A stretch of 64,000 nucleotides of DNA from Dipteris shenzhenensis (Eukaryota; Polypodiophyta; Polypodiopsida; Gleicheniales), in assembly GCA_047967505.1 (NCBI GenBank), contig CM106540.1; one strand, given 5' to 3'. How positions within the stretch are numbered: the first letter of the stretch is position 1; each line of letters opens with the position of its first letter. Made by a program: the position numbers and the translations under genes. The notes under the pieces were generated by a model. It was not told where the DNA came from. It saw nothing but the letters and a program-made list of their open reading frames with translations, and did not search any database. Positions 1-9,857 of the stretch are shown piece after piece.

Positions 1-65
1 GGGCTGCCACATGGGCAGCACCTCACAGCCAAAAGAGAAGAAAAGGGGCTGCCACATGGGCAGCA
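1..65. repeat. Short direct repeat with internal palindrome
   Basis: The 20-base string GGGCTGCCACATGGGCAGCA occurs at 1-20 and again at 46-65. Inside it GCTGCC and GGCAGC can pair around ACATG, giving a small hairpin on each copy. No coding frame of interest is present. It is probably the edge of a larger repeat that begins before the window. Confidence 0.6.
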
Positions 66-432
66 AACAGGCTGTCATGTGAACAGCACAAAGACCAAGC
101 TTCCATGGAGGACTGCAGCAAAAGCGCTGAGGTGGAGGATCCCTGCAGGAACAGTACGGAACAGCAGCGCCTCTGGTATGGATGAGTACACGTGGCTGTA
201 TGGGACTGGTGCAGGTCCTTGGATGCATGGACATGGCGTAGCAGAAGGCAGAACCAGCAGGTCTTGGAGGCGCTTGCATGGAGGATATGGAGGGGCAGCA
301 GTGGCCCTTATATAGGGCTGGAAGGCAGCCAACCAGCTGACCATCTGGTCGGTTGGTTAGGTCTGCAACCAGCTAGGCCAGTCGGCCCATTTAGGGATGG
401 CTGGTTGGTCAGTTTGAAGGGGCCTTGGGCCC

Positions 433-439
433 TATAAAA
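433..439 (+). promoter_or_regulatory. TATA-like box, copy 1
   Basis: TATAAAA lies in the first 208-bp repeat inside GGCCCTATAAAAGGAGAGGCC, which is GC-rich on both sides as in many plant core promoters. There is no evidence of transcription; the call rests on sequence only. Confidence 0.35.
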
Positions 440-640
440 GGAGAGGCCCTGAGCCTCATTTTGTATCCAGCAACTCAGCAAAAACAGGAGCAGACAGGAG
501 CAGCCAGAAGCCACTCCCTTGGGCCTTACACTGGGGGTGAAGGAGAGTTGAAGGTGTGCTGCAGACTGAGCTGCAACCAACCAGGCCAGTCGGCCCATTT
601 AGGGCTGGCTGGTCGGTCAGTTTGAAGGGGCCTTGGGCCC

Positions 641-647
641 TATAAAA
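641..647 (+). promoter_or_regulatory. TATA-like box, copy 2
   Basis: TATAAAA in the second 208-bp repeat, exactly 208 bases after the first, with the same flanks. Conservation of the box in both copies may reflect only recent duplication. Confidence 0.35.
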
Positions 648-778
648 GGAGAGGCCCTTGGCCTCATTTTGTATCCAGCAACTCGGCAAAAACAGGAGCA
701 GACAGGAGCAGCCAGATGCCACTCCCTTGGGCCTCACACTGGGGGTGAAGGAGAGTTGAAGGTGTGCTGCAGACTGAG

Positions 779-1421
779 CTCTCTAGGGGCTGAACCTTGG
801 CTGTCTCTCAGGGCAGCAAGGTGTTGTGATCTGGACTGAGAGTCTAAATACGCTTGAGGTGGAGCATGCGGGCTCAAGTCTAGAGATATCTGGTAGATAG
901 TAGAAATACCTTGTGGTAAGATCAAAGGACCACGCTCTGGTGGGACTTTGGATCTATCTCTTTTGTATTGTGTCCATAGCTTTGGTCGAAATATATTGTT
1001 TTGGTAGCTTCTATGTCCAGCTGGTTCATTGTCTATTGATGAGTCTGCACATCTATGTGATGCACATAGGAGTTTGTGATTCCACTCCCACACACACTGT
1101 GTGAGCTCCGGGGCTATTCTATTAGTCTTCTGCTGTGCGTACCCTCTGTTGGTTGATTTCTAACAGTGTGTGGAGGAGGGGAGGACATGACTAGTTGTAT
1201 ACTACATTGAAATAAAATAGAATGGAGTTATATATATCCCTTAGGGTTATGGTTAGGGTTTCCATCCCCTTGAGTACTCTCTACGGTAGTGTATTCCATG
1301 TTGAGATTGCATCCTTGAGAAACCTCAACCTCGAAAGGGATATACATTTTAGTTTTTTAAACTCACTTTTTCTTAATGAATGATCTATTATCCACAGGTG
1401 TTCACAAAGAGTAGGAATAGT
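779..1421. other. Gene-free spacer
   Basis: Nothing protein-coding is recognisable. The stretch contains a short TTAGGGTTATGGTTAGGG run (about 1241-1258) that resembles plant telomere repeats but is too short and irregular to mean anything by itself. The rest looks like ordinary intergenic or intronic DNA. Confidence 0.5.
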
Positions 1422-1438
1422 GAAACGGAATGTAGATT

Positions 1439-1475
<37 letters not shown>

Positions 1476-1763
1476 AGCACCCCAAAGGTCTTTATTTCTC
1501 GTTGAGATTCAGAGTACAAGCTTCAGCGCATAGGCTCATATTTAAAACCATACATGAGAAAAATTTACAAAGAGCTCTCAACTCACATCTTGGCAACATG
1601 CCACTTGTCATAATCCTAGACTTATTCCTAATTACATGCGTCAAAGGTTAACTCTGGAGCCTTCGTAGCACTTGGTCACTGGTAGCCTGCTTGGCTCCAT
1701 AAAGCTTGGGTTTTCAACCCCTCTTGGTACCTACAACAATTAATTGAAACGGAATGTAGATTT

Positions 1764-1796
<33 letters not shown>

Positions 1797-2087
1797 TAGC
1801 ACTAGGGCCTAAGACAACAATCCCCAAAGGTCTTTATTTCTCGTTGAAATTCAGAGTACAAGCTTCAGCGCACAGGCTCATATTTAAAACCATACATGAG
1901 AAAAATTTACAAAGAGCTCTCAACTCACATCTTGGCAACATGCCACTTGTCATAATCCTAGACTTATTCCTAATTACATGTGTCAAAGGGTAACTCTGGA
2001 GCCTTCGTAGCACTTGGTCACTGGTAGCCTGCTTGGCTCCATAAAGCTTGGGTTTTCAACCCCTCTTGGTACCTACAACAATTAATT
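1422..2087. repeat. Tandem duplication of a 324-342 bp block with (TC)n(AC)n
   Basis: Copy 1 (1422-1745) and copy 2 (1746-2087) are nearly identical. Each begins GAAACGGAATGTAGATTTTC, runs into a (CT)n(CA)n microsatellite and ends with CCTACAACAATTAATTG. Copy 2 has about 18 extra bases after the microsatellite (around 1801-1820). The low divergence implies a recent duplication. No coding potential is seen. Confidence 0.8.
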
Positions 2088-2214
2088 GAAGCACATAACC
2101 ATGGCACCCATTAATTGTTAGCGCTTGCATGCAAAAGAAATAAACTCTAGACTAATCCTAGTCTTTGTGGACGTCCCCACCAAGCAAACATGTGCACATA
2201 ACATAGAAATACTC

Positions 2215-2560
2215 TGGTTGACCGAGGTCAACCCTCTTGACCATAATTAAGGGGATTTGACCGTGGGTCAAGGTGCCTTAATTAAAGCCAAAACTCTTCG
2301 GTAATATTTTGGTTGGCTGAAGTCAACCCTCCTTGGCTAAAGCTAAGCCTTGTTGACCAAAGTCAACACTCTTTGACTAAAACCAGCTCTATAATGCTTT
2401 GGTTAACCCCTCTTGGCCTAAGCCAAGTTTTCCTAACCAATGTTAGGCTTACATAACCGGAGTTAGGGATCTTTGACCAATGGAAAATAACTCTTTGACC
2501 ATGATTAAATAAATGAAGAGCTCTATAATTATGATCAAATAAATGGTCAATTGGAACTTT
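2215..2560. repeat. Degenerate TTGACC / GTCAAC-rich block
   Basis: About 350 bases are built from imperfect copies of units such as TTGACCAAAGTCAACACTC and TTGACCGAGGTCAACC, which are partly palindromic (GACC..GGTC, TTGAC..GTCAA). The core TTGACC/T coincides with the W-box bound by plant WRKY factors, but the periodic arrangement points to an old short tandem repeat. There is no open frame. Flanking spacer at 2088-2214 and 2561-3031 shows nothing recognisable. Confidence 0.55.
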
Positions 2561-3031
2561 GACTTGGAGTATTTACAACTTGGTGACAAATAGTATAGTA
2601 GGCTTGTGAGAGGATGCTTATAGGTTACGCTGGGACATAGAGCACTAGAATATCCATCCTGAAGTTTTACTTAGGGAGTGTTTGTATTTCCATTTTCTAG
2701 GATTTTCTTTCTTGAAACTTTTTCATTTTCTAGGAAAATAGACCTTTGTAAAAGCACTGCCGGCATGCTTAATTTTACTTACTTTTCTCTACACAGGCTA
2801 TTGCAATTTGCACATGTAGCCCGTGTAGAGCATCAACAGATGAAATTTTCACTTAATGACTTGTGAACCTCCTTGCAACCGAGCCTGATTTTTATCATTT
2901 CCATAACCGTCTTATCAAAGGTGGTCCATGCTTTTCCTAAATTGCTTTCTATGACCTCCTTCACAAAATGAAGCTCCTTGAAAGAATGGATCCCTTAAGT
3001 TTGTGGTTATGCTATATACTTACGAAGGGGT

Positions 3032-3059
3032 TTGTGTGTGTGTGCGCGTGCACACACAC
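3032..3059. repeat. (GT)n(CA)n microsatellite
   Basis: An alternating GTGTGTG..GCGCGTGCACACACAC tract. It directly abuts the T-run of a decayed minus-strand LINE 3' end, the same arrangement as at 9858, 11874, 12363 and 12615. Confidence 0.7.
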
Positions 3060-3455
3060 TTTTGTTTCTATAATGAAATCCATTGAAGATTATGTCACAA
3101 GAAGCAGTCCCAAAGTTGGGATCTCTAGTTACAAGCATATGAAGATATCATTATAGGACAAGAAACGAGGATAATCTAAATCCCGTGCATGTAGACAATC
3201 ATAAAGCGATTGCCGTAGAGCTGCCTGGAAGAACTGATATTTAGCAAGGGTGGGATTACCAAAGATCCATAGCGCCCAATAACGAGCTCAATAAAAAAGG
3301 AGACGAAAACCTTGCCTAACCGAATGAAAGCCAAACAATAAAAAATGCTTCCCAAAAGAAGCACTAGGGCTCGGAAGCGAGCGTGAAGCTGTTGTTGGGC
3401 AATGCTAGAAGAGATGAGGCATAGACTCCCTCAAGGATAGACATCGTCTACAAGT
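3060..3455 (-). mobile_element. Decayed 3' end of L1-type LINE (family A)
   Basis: On the minus strand this carries remnants of the terminal zinc-binding region of a plant L1-type ORF2, for example residues resembling LVIGRYGSL, where related copies read RYWALWTLW. The + strand start CTTTTGTTTC..GAAATCCATTGAAGATTATG resembles the 3' ends at 3490 and 12615. It is heavily mutated with no open frame longer than 62 codons, and 5' truncated. Confidence 0.55.
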
Positions 3456-3489
3456 GGCAAGTGCAATGTGATAACGAGCACACACGCTC
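3456..3489. repeat. Left copy of putative LINE target-site duplication
   Basis: Begins TGGCAAGTGCAATGTGAT, followed by an A/C-rich GAGC..CACACGCT and then a T-run. The same string with about three differences lies at 7723-7756, immediately outside the 5' end of the minus-strand LINE that fills the space between. This fits a target-site duplication of about 34 bp made by target-primed reverse transcription. Confidence 0.65.
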
Positions 3490-3779
3490 TTTTTTTTTTT
3501 TGGGTGAAATCTTTGATTGATTATATTATATGAGTAGCAACCTCAAAAAAAGGTGCTACAATTACATTAACTGAAAATTTCAGTATATGCCAAAAGACCT
3601 CATGATCTATGCAGCGGATCTGCAAGCAATCAAAGAAAGATTGCTGCAGAGAACGCCTTAAAAAGCCAAACAGAGAGAAAGTAGGATCACCAAAGACTTT
3701 ACAATTCCTATATGTCCATAAAGTCCATAGTGCCCAGTAGCGAACCCAAAAAGATCAATGGCAAGTAAAATTGAATATA

Positions 3780-6146
3780 TGCCACAAGGATGGACTGCAC
3801 TATTCGAAGACGAACGTGCAAAGGCCAGGTTGCCAGTTTCCAATACTCAAGCTTTTTCCGAAGCTTAGCCAAAACCCAATCAGTTTATTGTCGGCGAGTG
3901 AGTTCCCACCCCAAAGGGTAACCAAGATGACGAACAAACTGAGTGGGTGGAATGATATCCCCGGGCCATAATAGACTATGCCAGTCTTTGGAATGCAAAG
4001 GGAGCAGCTTAGATTTCTGAAAATTAACATGAAGACCAGTTGCCAAACCATAAATAGAGAGGGCCTGCATCAAGGCACCAAGATCATGGGGCGTATTCTT
4101 CGGGGTAAAGAAAGAATCATCAGCATAAGCTTGAGCAACCATGCTGCGATTAGCATCCAATTCCAAGCCATGAAGTGATCCTATAGCCACAAGATGATCA
4201 ATATATTGCAGCATAGGATGAGTAGCAATGGCATATAGTAAAGCACTGAGAGGGCATCCCTGGCGGACTGAACAACGAAGAGTCCACTCATCAGAGATAT
4301 CCCCAGAAATAATGCAAGCCGCATTGCTATCTCTGCAAAGCCAGTAAATAACCTGCTGCATTTTTTGTCCAAACCCCAAAGCTCGCATAGTTTGCGAGAT
4401 GAAATCCCATTGAATTGTGTCAAAGGCTTTTGCAATATCTACCTGCAAGAGTAGAACATCCTGCTGCGTGTATTTGGCATATTCAATCCAAATATAAGCA
4501 TTGGCAATGTTATCTGTGATATGGCGACGTGGAACAAAGCCATATTGGGAGGGATGCAACCCATCATGCAAATAACCTTTAATCCGATCAACCACCATTT
4601 TGGCAATGATCTTGTAAATGACTGGCATGAGCGTGATTGGCCTCCAATCACCCAATGAATCACATAGCTGCTTTTTTGGAATCAGCTTGAGAAGACCCTT
4701 TTTTCATGACAAAGGCCTCTACTGATTTTGCCATGCTGTATTTACCATTTGCAGCAAGGTGAATTTAAGAAGATCCCAGAATGCAAGAAAAAATTCAACA
4801 GTGAGACCATCTCATCCTGGAGATTTCCATCTGCCACAGGATCTCAGTGCATCAGACAATTCCCTTTCAGTGAAGGGATGTTCAAGTTTCAAAGCCTGAG
4901 CATCAGACAGAATTGGATGAATATGCTGCAAAAGAAGCTGACGTGCAGACACGACCCGAGGAGAAAGAGTATCCAGATGCCCAAAATGAGTGGAGAAGTG
5001 CTGCACACATAAATCAGCAAGCTCTGAACGAGATGTGGACCAAGAACCATCAGGCATCCGGATCCGACAGATATTGGCAGCCTATCTTTTGTAGTGTAAA
5101 CTCTTAAAATATTGCTTGGAAGAGCAGCCTTTATCCAAAAATGCCTGTTGTCTGGATTGAGTTTCCCATTTAGCAAGCTTTCTGCGATCATTAGATTGAA
5201 GAGAGAATTGAGCCTGACATAAGAGTATGCTTTCCTATGAAGACAAAGGGCGAAGATGAGCAAGCTCAGTCACACTTTGACATGTAAATTTGGCATGTGC
5301 TACAGTCTCCCTTGTGGCTTGCATATAGGATTTGCCATAATCTCGAATAACTGCTTGCATCCGAGCAACAAAAGCCTGCCAGGCATAATCCAAACCAATG
5401 CGTATCTAATGAGAGAGAGGCTGAATAGCATCAGAGACCAAGGCTTTAAAGTCAGCATGCTCCAGATAACTATTATTAATCAGCAAAAGCCTTCGGCAAG
5501 GCAATTTGTCAGTGGGAAATTCATGTAAGGAAAGCCTCAACCAAAGAGGAGCATGATCTAAATGTGTGAAAGCATGATCAACCCAAATTTGACAAGTAAA
5601 GGCATCACAATGCTGTGGATCAATCTGATACCATCTGTCCAAGCTTGCCCGATAAGAAGATTGAGCATTATGCTGAAAGGTATAACCCGGAAGCATGCGA
5701 TGTAATTCCTTCCAGAGATTAACCAGGCACACTGAAGCAAAAAATCAGATCATGCCTATGTTTCAGAAGCCAACATATGAGTGTGGCCTGAGGTGTTGTC
5801 ACCCGATTGAGGGGCATTATTAAAGTCACCACAAATGAAGGCATGTTGTCGCCATGGATAAGTATGCATGGCAGCCCAGATCAAAGCTCTATCACGAGAA
5901 GTCTGGGGGGCATAAACCGTCGTGCTTTACTAAAAAAGCCACACCAGAAAAGGAGTGCTCTCCAGCATAGAAGATATCATAACCAGCAAAATGGCCTCTT
6001 TGACCAGCATGCATATGCTGATTATGCTCTTGCAAAGCAATTATATCAGGCTGCAATTGCCTGGTATACATCCAGACCAGTTTCCATTTGCGACCATCAC
6101 ACATTCCCTGTACATTGAGAGTAACACACTTCAGATGATCAATCAT
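3780..6146 (-). pseudogene. LINE ORF2: endonuclease and reverse transcriptase, broken
   Basis: ORF2 opens near 6146 with an endonuclease start (KCVTLNVQGMCDGRK, then PDIIALQEH containing the QEH metal-site motif). Further endonuclease pieces lie near 5732-5406. The RT palm is open at 4655-3885, with WRPITLMPVIYKIIAK, FDTIQWDFI, VRQGCPLS and the catalytic box QAYADDSFF. The frame is broken several times between 5900 and 4660 and lacks the C-terminal zinc-binding domain because of the internal deletion near 3772. Family knowledge: the protein would nick target DNA and copy its RNA in place. This copy cannot make an intact protein. Confidence 0.85.
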
Positions 6147-6190
6147 ATTTACAGTTATGGGACAGGTATGTACAGCAACTAACGGGCTGT

Positions 6191-7354
6191 CTACGTCGGC
6201 ATTTCCACCTCAATGTCCGGGCCTCTGCCCTGGGATGAAGCATCAGCCTGAGGAGAGGACAAAAGTGCAGCAACTTCTTCTTCAGGAAACAAGGTCCGAT
6301 TTGCAATCATAGCAGCCCAGGTCAAGCCAACACCAGAGTTTTCAGCAGGTGTTTTCCCATGAGAGGATGCACCACTCCAAGTCCGAGAAGGCAAAGGTCG
6401 CCTGGGGGAGATCACTTTGCGAGGAGTTTGCCATCCATCAGTCAAAAAATTTTCCCCCTTCCCTTGAGGTGGAGAGGACAAAGGCACAGGAAAAGAAGCA
6501 TTACCATGTGAGACAGCCAGGGCTTTGCCTTTGTCTTGAACAGAGAAAAACTGTTTGACCCCTTTGTTTTTGACCACAGAAGAGGCATTTGCATTCTTAT
6601 TCAAAGGCTGAACCATTTCAGCTTGCACTGGCATCCGTGGAGCTTGGGAAAGGCATTGTGAAGCCATGTGCCCAAATTGCTTGCATTCAAAGCAAGCACC
6701 TGCAAACAGCCCCCACTTGAGCTTGTAAAAGGCACTCCCCATGGAAACATTATTCACAGTAACCGAGTATGAAGCTGGAGTGGGATGATCTGTATCCCAC
6801 AAAATGCAGAAGCGATTCGAATTTCCATTGGGTCACGGTGGACATACCACCTTACTGAGGGAAGCTGCAATTTTAGTTAGAAGAGAAGACAAGCATTGAG
6901 GAAAATCCACAACTTCTACCCAAACAGGGCAACGATGCCGAATCAATGCCTGATAATCCCGGGTGGAAGGCCAGGGCAGAACATGGACCATCTGCTGGCC
7001 ATAGAAAAGAGGAGAGTGCTCCAGCAAAACCTGACGGTGCTCCTCATCAGCCATGATGATCTCAAAAAAGCCCCTCGCTGCATAATGAACTTTTTTGACA
7101 TAAGAACCACCCAGGGTTTGAGTCAACCAATTCCCAACATCTGCAGCAGCAGGCATTCATCCTGGGAAGAAAATTATAATGGCATGCTTTGCATACTCCT
7201 TAACTGGATCAAATATATCATCCACTTCCACCATAATGCCAATGGTGGGAAGTGGATCTTTCCAACCTTTACGGGTGTCTTCAAACCCTTCATGCATAAC
7301 CTCATAAACAAGCTGAGCCTCAGCACAGTCATGAAGGGAATCATCTGAATCCAT
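6191..7354 (-). pseudogene. LINE ORF1 (nucleic-acid-binding, CCHC), broken
   Basis: It probably starts at the ATG at 7354 (MDSDDSLHDC), in frame to 6191, about 388 codons. Two in-frame stops lie in it. One comes after IIIFFPG at about 7157; the related copy near 14990 has Arg there (CGG against TGA), so the stop is secondary. The other lies at about 6830. The N-terminal half has a DUF4283-like fold region (ARGFFEIIM..HRQVLLEHSPLFYGQQ). A zinc knuckle CFECKQFGHMASQC sits at about 6715-6660. Family knowledge: ORF1 proteins coat the element RNA. The start was chosen by the conserved frame and its position just after the repeat leader. Confidence 0.75.
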
Positions 7355-7357
7355 CAA

Positions 7358-7600
7358 CTGTACGGACAAAACTGTACGGACTGTACGGAATTTTCTGATT
7401 GTACGGACAAAATCGTACGGATTTTTGACAATAAAATTTTTTTTTTCTGACAGGCAAACTGTACAGACTTCCTTGACTGTACGGACAAAACTGTGCGGAC
7501 TGTATGGATTTTTCTGACTGCACGGACAAAATCGTACGGATTTTTGACAGTACGAAAATTTTTTTTCTTCGGATTTTCTGACAGAGCGTATGGACACAAA
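7358..7600. repeat. GTACGGA-rich imperfect repeats, 5' leader of the LINE
   Basis: The heptamer GTACGGA or a one-base variant recurs about ten times, in two larger units (about 7358-7440 and 7470-7560) each ending in ATTTTTGACA followed by a poly-T stretch. It lies immediately upstream, on the minus strand, of the presumed LINE ORF1 start at 7354, so it is probably the 5' untranslated or promoter region. Short repeated monomers of this kind are known in the 5' ends of some LINEs; this one is not recognised. Confidence 0.6.
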
Positions 7601-7722
7601 ACGGATGTCAAAAGGAACCTCGATGGTGTCAAATTGAGGGAGAAACAAGCAGCTGTAGCGTGGGAGGGGCTAGCACGGAATCTCACACTCTCTCTCTCTC
7701 TGCCTCTATATGTGTACACACC

Positions 7723-7756
7723 TGGCAAGTGCAATGTGATGATGAGCGCACACGCT
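7723..7756. repeat. Right copy of putative LINE target-site duplication
   Basis: TGGCAAGTGCAATGTGATGA..CACACGCT matches 3456-3489 with about three differences. It is followed by a T-run and, some 20 bases on, by a (CA)n tract at about 7780-7796, so the original target was a CA/T-rich site. The spacer 7757-7939 otherwise contains only intron sequence leading to the next exon. Confidence 0.65.
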
Positions 7757-7939
7757 TTTTTTTTTTTCTACATGCACGTGCACACACACACACACCCCTC
7801 ATCAATGAAACAAAAAGATGAAGTCCATAGCAATTTTATTAGCCATATCATCTAATAGGACTCTAGCATACATATTTTGTATAACCAGATCTATAAATAC
7901 TAGTATTGTAGTGATCTTTTATTTCAATTTCTTGAGCAG

Positions 7940-8100
7940 TCTCGAGTGATTCACAAAAAAACTTCAGAATGGGGGCAGATTCAGAAAGCAGCAGAAAGAT
8001 GCCTCAATATTGCAAAGGAAGATGGAGATGGAGAAAACATGGCAACTTGTACAGAGTTGCTTGAAGTGATGAATTTAAGCCAATGCTTACTTCTAATGGG
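7940..8100 (+). CDS. PHS1: PHS1 exon: kinase-like domain, N-terminal part in window
   Basis: The exon follows the acceptor TTCAATTTCTTGAGCAG and ends before donor GTATGT at 8101. It encodes about 53 residues starting SRVIHKKTSEWGQ and ending NLSQCLLLMG, in phase 0 at entry and leaving two bases of a Gly codon. The next exon supplies the third base, so the joined protein reads LLLMG-YMRGCPFID. In plant PHS1 this is the hinge-like segment of the actin-fragmin-kinase (AFK) fold just before the catalytic loop. The exons coding the start of the protein were not found in 1-7939, so they lie upstream of the window or are too short for me to see. Short intron of 363 bp to the next exon. Confidence 0.8.
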
Positions 8101-8463
8101 GTATGTTCCACTAATATTTCTACAATTCACCAGGTTCATTTGTCATGATATTCCAGTAGAATGTGTTACTGAATGCTTCACATGATTCTTGTTTATTAAA
8201 GCTGCGTTCTTATGGAACATGAGAAAAAATGATCTTCATTTTTAAAGATTAAATGATTGTAATGTACTTGTTCATTTTTAGTATAAGATGCAGAATGTAT
8301 GCAGTCTGGTGACATTCGGTGATTTGATCATGTCTACTTTCTGATAAATAAAACCATTATTTTTTCGTGCTTTTAATGTACACAATTGTTTTTTTGCACT
8401 TGCTTAATCCCTCTTCCCACATCTAGCAATGTGTTTGCTTAATTACTTAAACTGGTTGTACAG

Positions 8464-9556
8464 GTATATGCGGGGATGCCCTTTCATTGATAGTTCAGAT
8501 GCTTTCAAGACACAAGATGCAGGTGAAAGAACGGCTGCACTATTAGGCAGAGTTTTGCTTCTAGACCTAGTGCTCCGCAATGAGGACCGTCTGTTCAGTT
8601 CACAACTTGGATGGCGTGGGAATCCAGCAAACCTTTTGTGTACTCAGGATCCTCCATTAGGCCAGGAAACACTACAGGCAATACGGGGATTTGCACATCT
8701 GTCATCCACCAGTAAATATACAAAGGCCTCAAACAGAAAGTCTGGGTCCTCTCCTCCTAGAGAAAGAAAATTTTATTCCTTGAGCAGTTTGCATGATTTG
8801 CAAACCAGTGACTCCCTCCTATCGAAGAGTAATGTGCATGATAAGCAGGCACAAGTCCCTAAGAAGATGGGGCAAGAAGTTTGTAGATTTCACCTTGTTA
8901 CTATTGATTCAGGGGTTCCTCGCCGGCCTCCAGCAGGGAAGCAGGCACATGATAGACTCCACTATCCGGAAGTAGTTGAACTTCTTCTCAACAGCATGGA
9001 CTATGCTGCTGGTTTACTCCATGACATCTCTGGAGCTAAACTTGGTTTTTTGACATCAGAAACAGAATCTATAAATGTGATGCCCCAGAGAAAAATTGTA
9101 AGGGCCTTCCAAAATGGCTTCAGAGGAGCTGTTGAAGACATGCAGAACCTCCATGTTTTCTTGCTGAAGCTCTACAGAATGCTTGAAATTATGTTGAGAA
9201 AATTTTTTGGGGCTGTTAGTAAATCTTATCCAGAAGAGGAAGGGAAGATAATATATACAAATAATCTTGATTTGCCGTGTTCTTCAAGCCTAGCAATTAG
9301 TCATGGTGAGGCCCCTGTTTCTGGAGTTCACCCTCTTGATGTTCAGCAGGAAGGCAATGAATATGTTTTGAAAGATAATGAAATAGGTGAGATCTATGCT
9401 AAGCAATGTGACGAACATTTTCCTTTAATGGGATCTTCTTCCAGTAGAATCATTTCTGAAAAAGTACCCTCCCAGAAAGACTTGGGGAACTGTGGATATC
9501 CACAGCTAACTAAGAGGCTTACCCTGAAGTTGAAGAATGTCAACAAAACTGCAAAG
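8464..9556 (+). CDS. PHS1: PHS1 exon: AFK-type kinase catalytic region and linker
   Basis: Acceptor ..GGTTGTACAG, donor GTATGT at 9557; about 364 residues in one uninterrupted frame, exit phase 0. Key motifs: catalytic loop LVLRNEDRL followed by WRGNPANLL (Asp and metal-binding Asn of the atypical kinase family), and IDSGVPRRPPAGKQ, in the position of the DFG Asp. Then HYPEVVELLLNSMDYAAGLL and a helical segment (RKIVRAFQNGFRGAVEDMQ..FLLKLYRMLEIMLRKFFG), followed by a low-conservation linker. Established for the family: plant PHS1 combines this kinase domain, which can phosphorylate alpha-tubulin, with a phosphatase domain that restrains it at cortical microtubules. No frame damage is seen, so the gene is likely functional. 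Confidence 0.9.
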
Positions 9557-9644
9557 GTATGTTATTGATTACAAAAGGTTTTGATAGTGGAGGACATAGC
9601 TTTTATACAAGCTCTCACTCTCCATTTTGGGAGGTCAAATGCAG

Positions 9645-9791
9645 GTTGATGCTGAACTAAATGAAGTGCTCAACCATTGGAATGAAGTTCTCTACTCAGA
9701 AGGACGGCGTTTCTGTCAAGAATATGGTTTTGTGACTGGCTTTCTTGAAGGAGGTGGTAGCCATAGTGTTGTGGACAGTTATGAACTTAAG
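9645..9791 (+). CDS. PHS1: PHS1 exon: linker between kinase and phosphatase
   Basis: A 147-base exon (49 codons, phase 0 at both ends) after acceptor ..GGTCAAATGCAG. It reads VDAELNEVLNHWNEVLYSEG..SYELK and includes RRFCQEYGFVTGFLEGGG. The joined end SYELK-VRLEHILER across the following giant intron matches what I recall of plant PHS1 proteins, which supports both splice sites. The donor is GTCTCT, poor compared with GTAAGT, and it runs straight into a CT/CA microsatellite. The preceding intron (9557-9644) is only 88 bp. Confidence 0.85.
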
Positions 9792-9820
9792 GTCTCTCTC
9801 TTTCTCTCTATCTCTTAGTG

Positions 9821-9857
9821 CTCTCTCTCTCTCTCACACACACACAAACACACACAC
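9821..9857. repeat. (CT)n(CA)n microsatellite
   Basis: Dinucleotide tract 30 bases after the PHS1 donor at 9792. It abuts the T-run of the LINE that starts at 9858. Confidence 0.85.

Larger units (their letters stand above)
360..778 (+). repeat. Two-copy 208-bp tandem repeat with TATA-like boxes
   Basis: Two adjacent copies (about 360-567 and 568-778) are offset by 208 bases and differ at scattered positions. Each carries the core GGGCCCTATAAAAGGAGAGG and a downstream block with AACAGGAGCAGACAGGAGCAG. The layout of a TATA box followed by about 130 bases of leader-like sequence resembles the promoter and R region of an LTR, but no matching second LTR or TG..CA ends were found. It is best described as a tandemly duplicated promoter-like repeat of unknown parent element. 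Confidence 0.65.
3490..7722 (-). mobile_element. L1-type LINE, family A, internally deleted
   Basis: Reading on the minus strand from 7722: a 5' leader with GTACGGA repeats (7358-7600), ORF1 with a CCHC knuckle (7354-6191), an endonuclease domain (from 6146), reverse transcriptase (4655-3885) and a 3' end whose poly(A) appears as a T-run at about 3490-3501. The 3' part is cut short. Around 3772 the sequence jumps from the region after the RT thumb (resembling YIQFYLPL) straight to the last part of the zinc-binding end, losing roughly 0.9 kb found in the copy at 9858-11667. A direct repeat of about 34 bp flanks the element. Stops and frameshifts make it inactive. Confidence 0.85.

Noticed and set aside
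1237-1260. Telomere-like TTAGGGTT repeats
   Set aside because: Only about two irregular units (TTAGGGTTATGGTTAGGG); far too short for an interstitial telomere.
1281-1475. Open frame with a run of Arg/Glu
   Set aside because: Produced by the (CT)n/(GA)n microsatellite.
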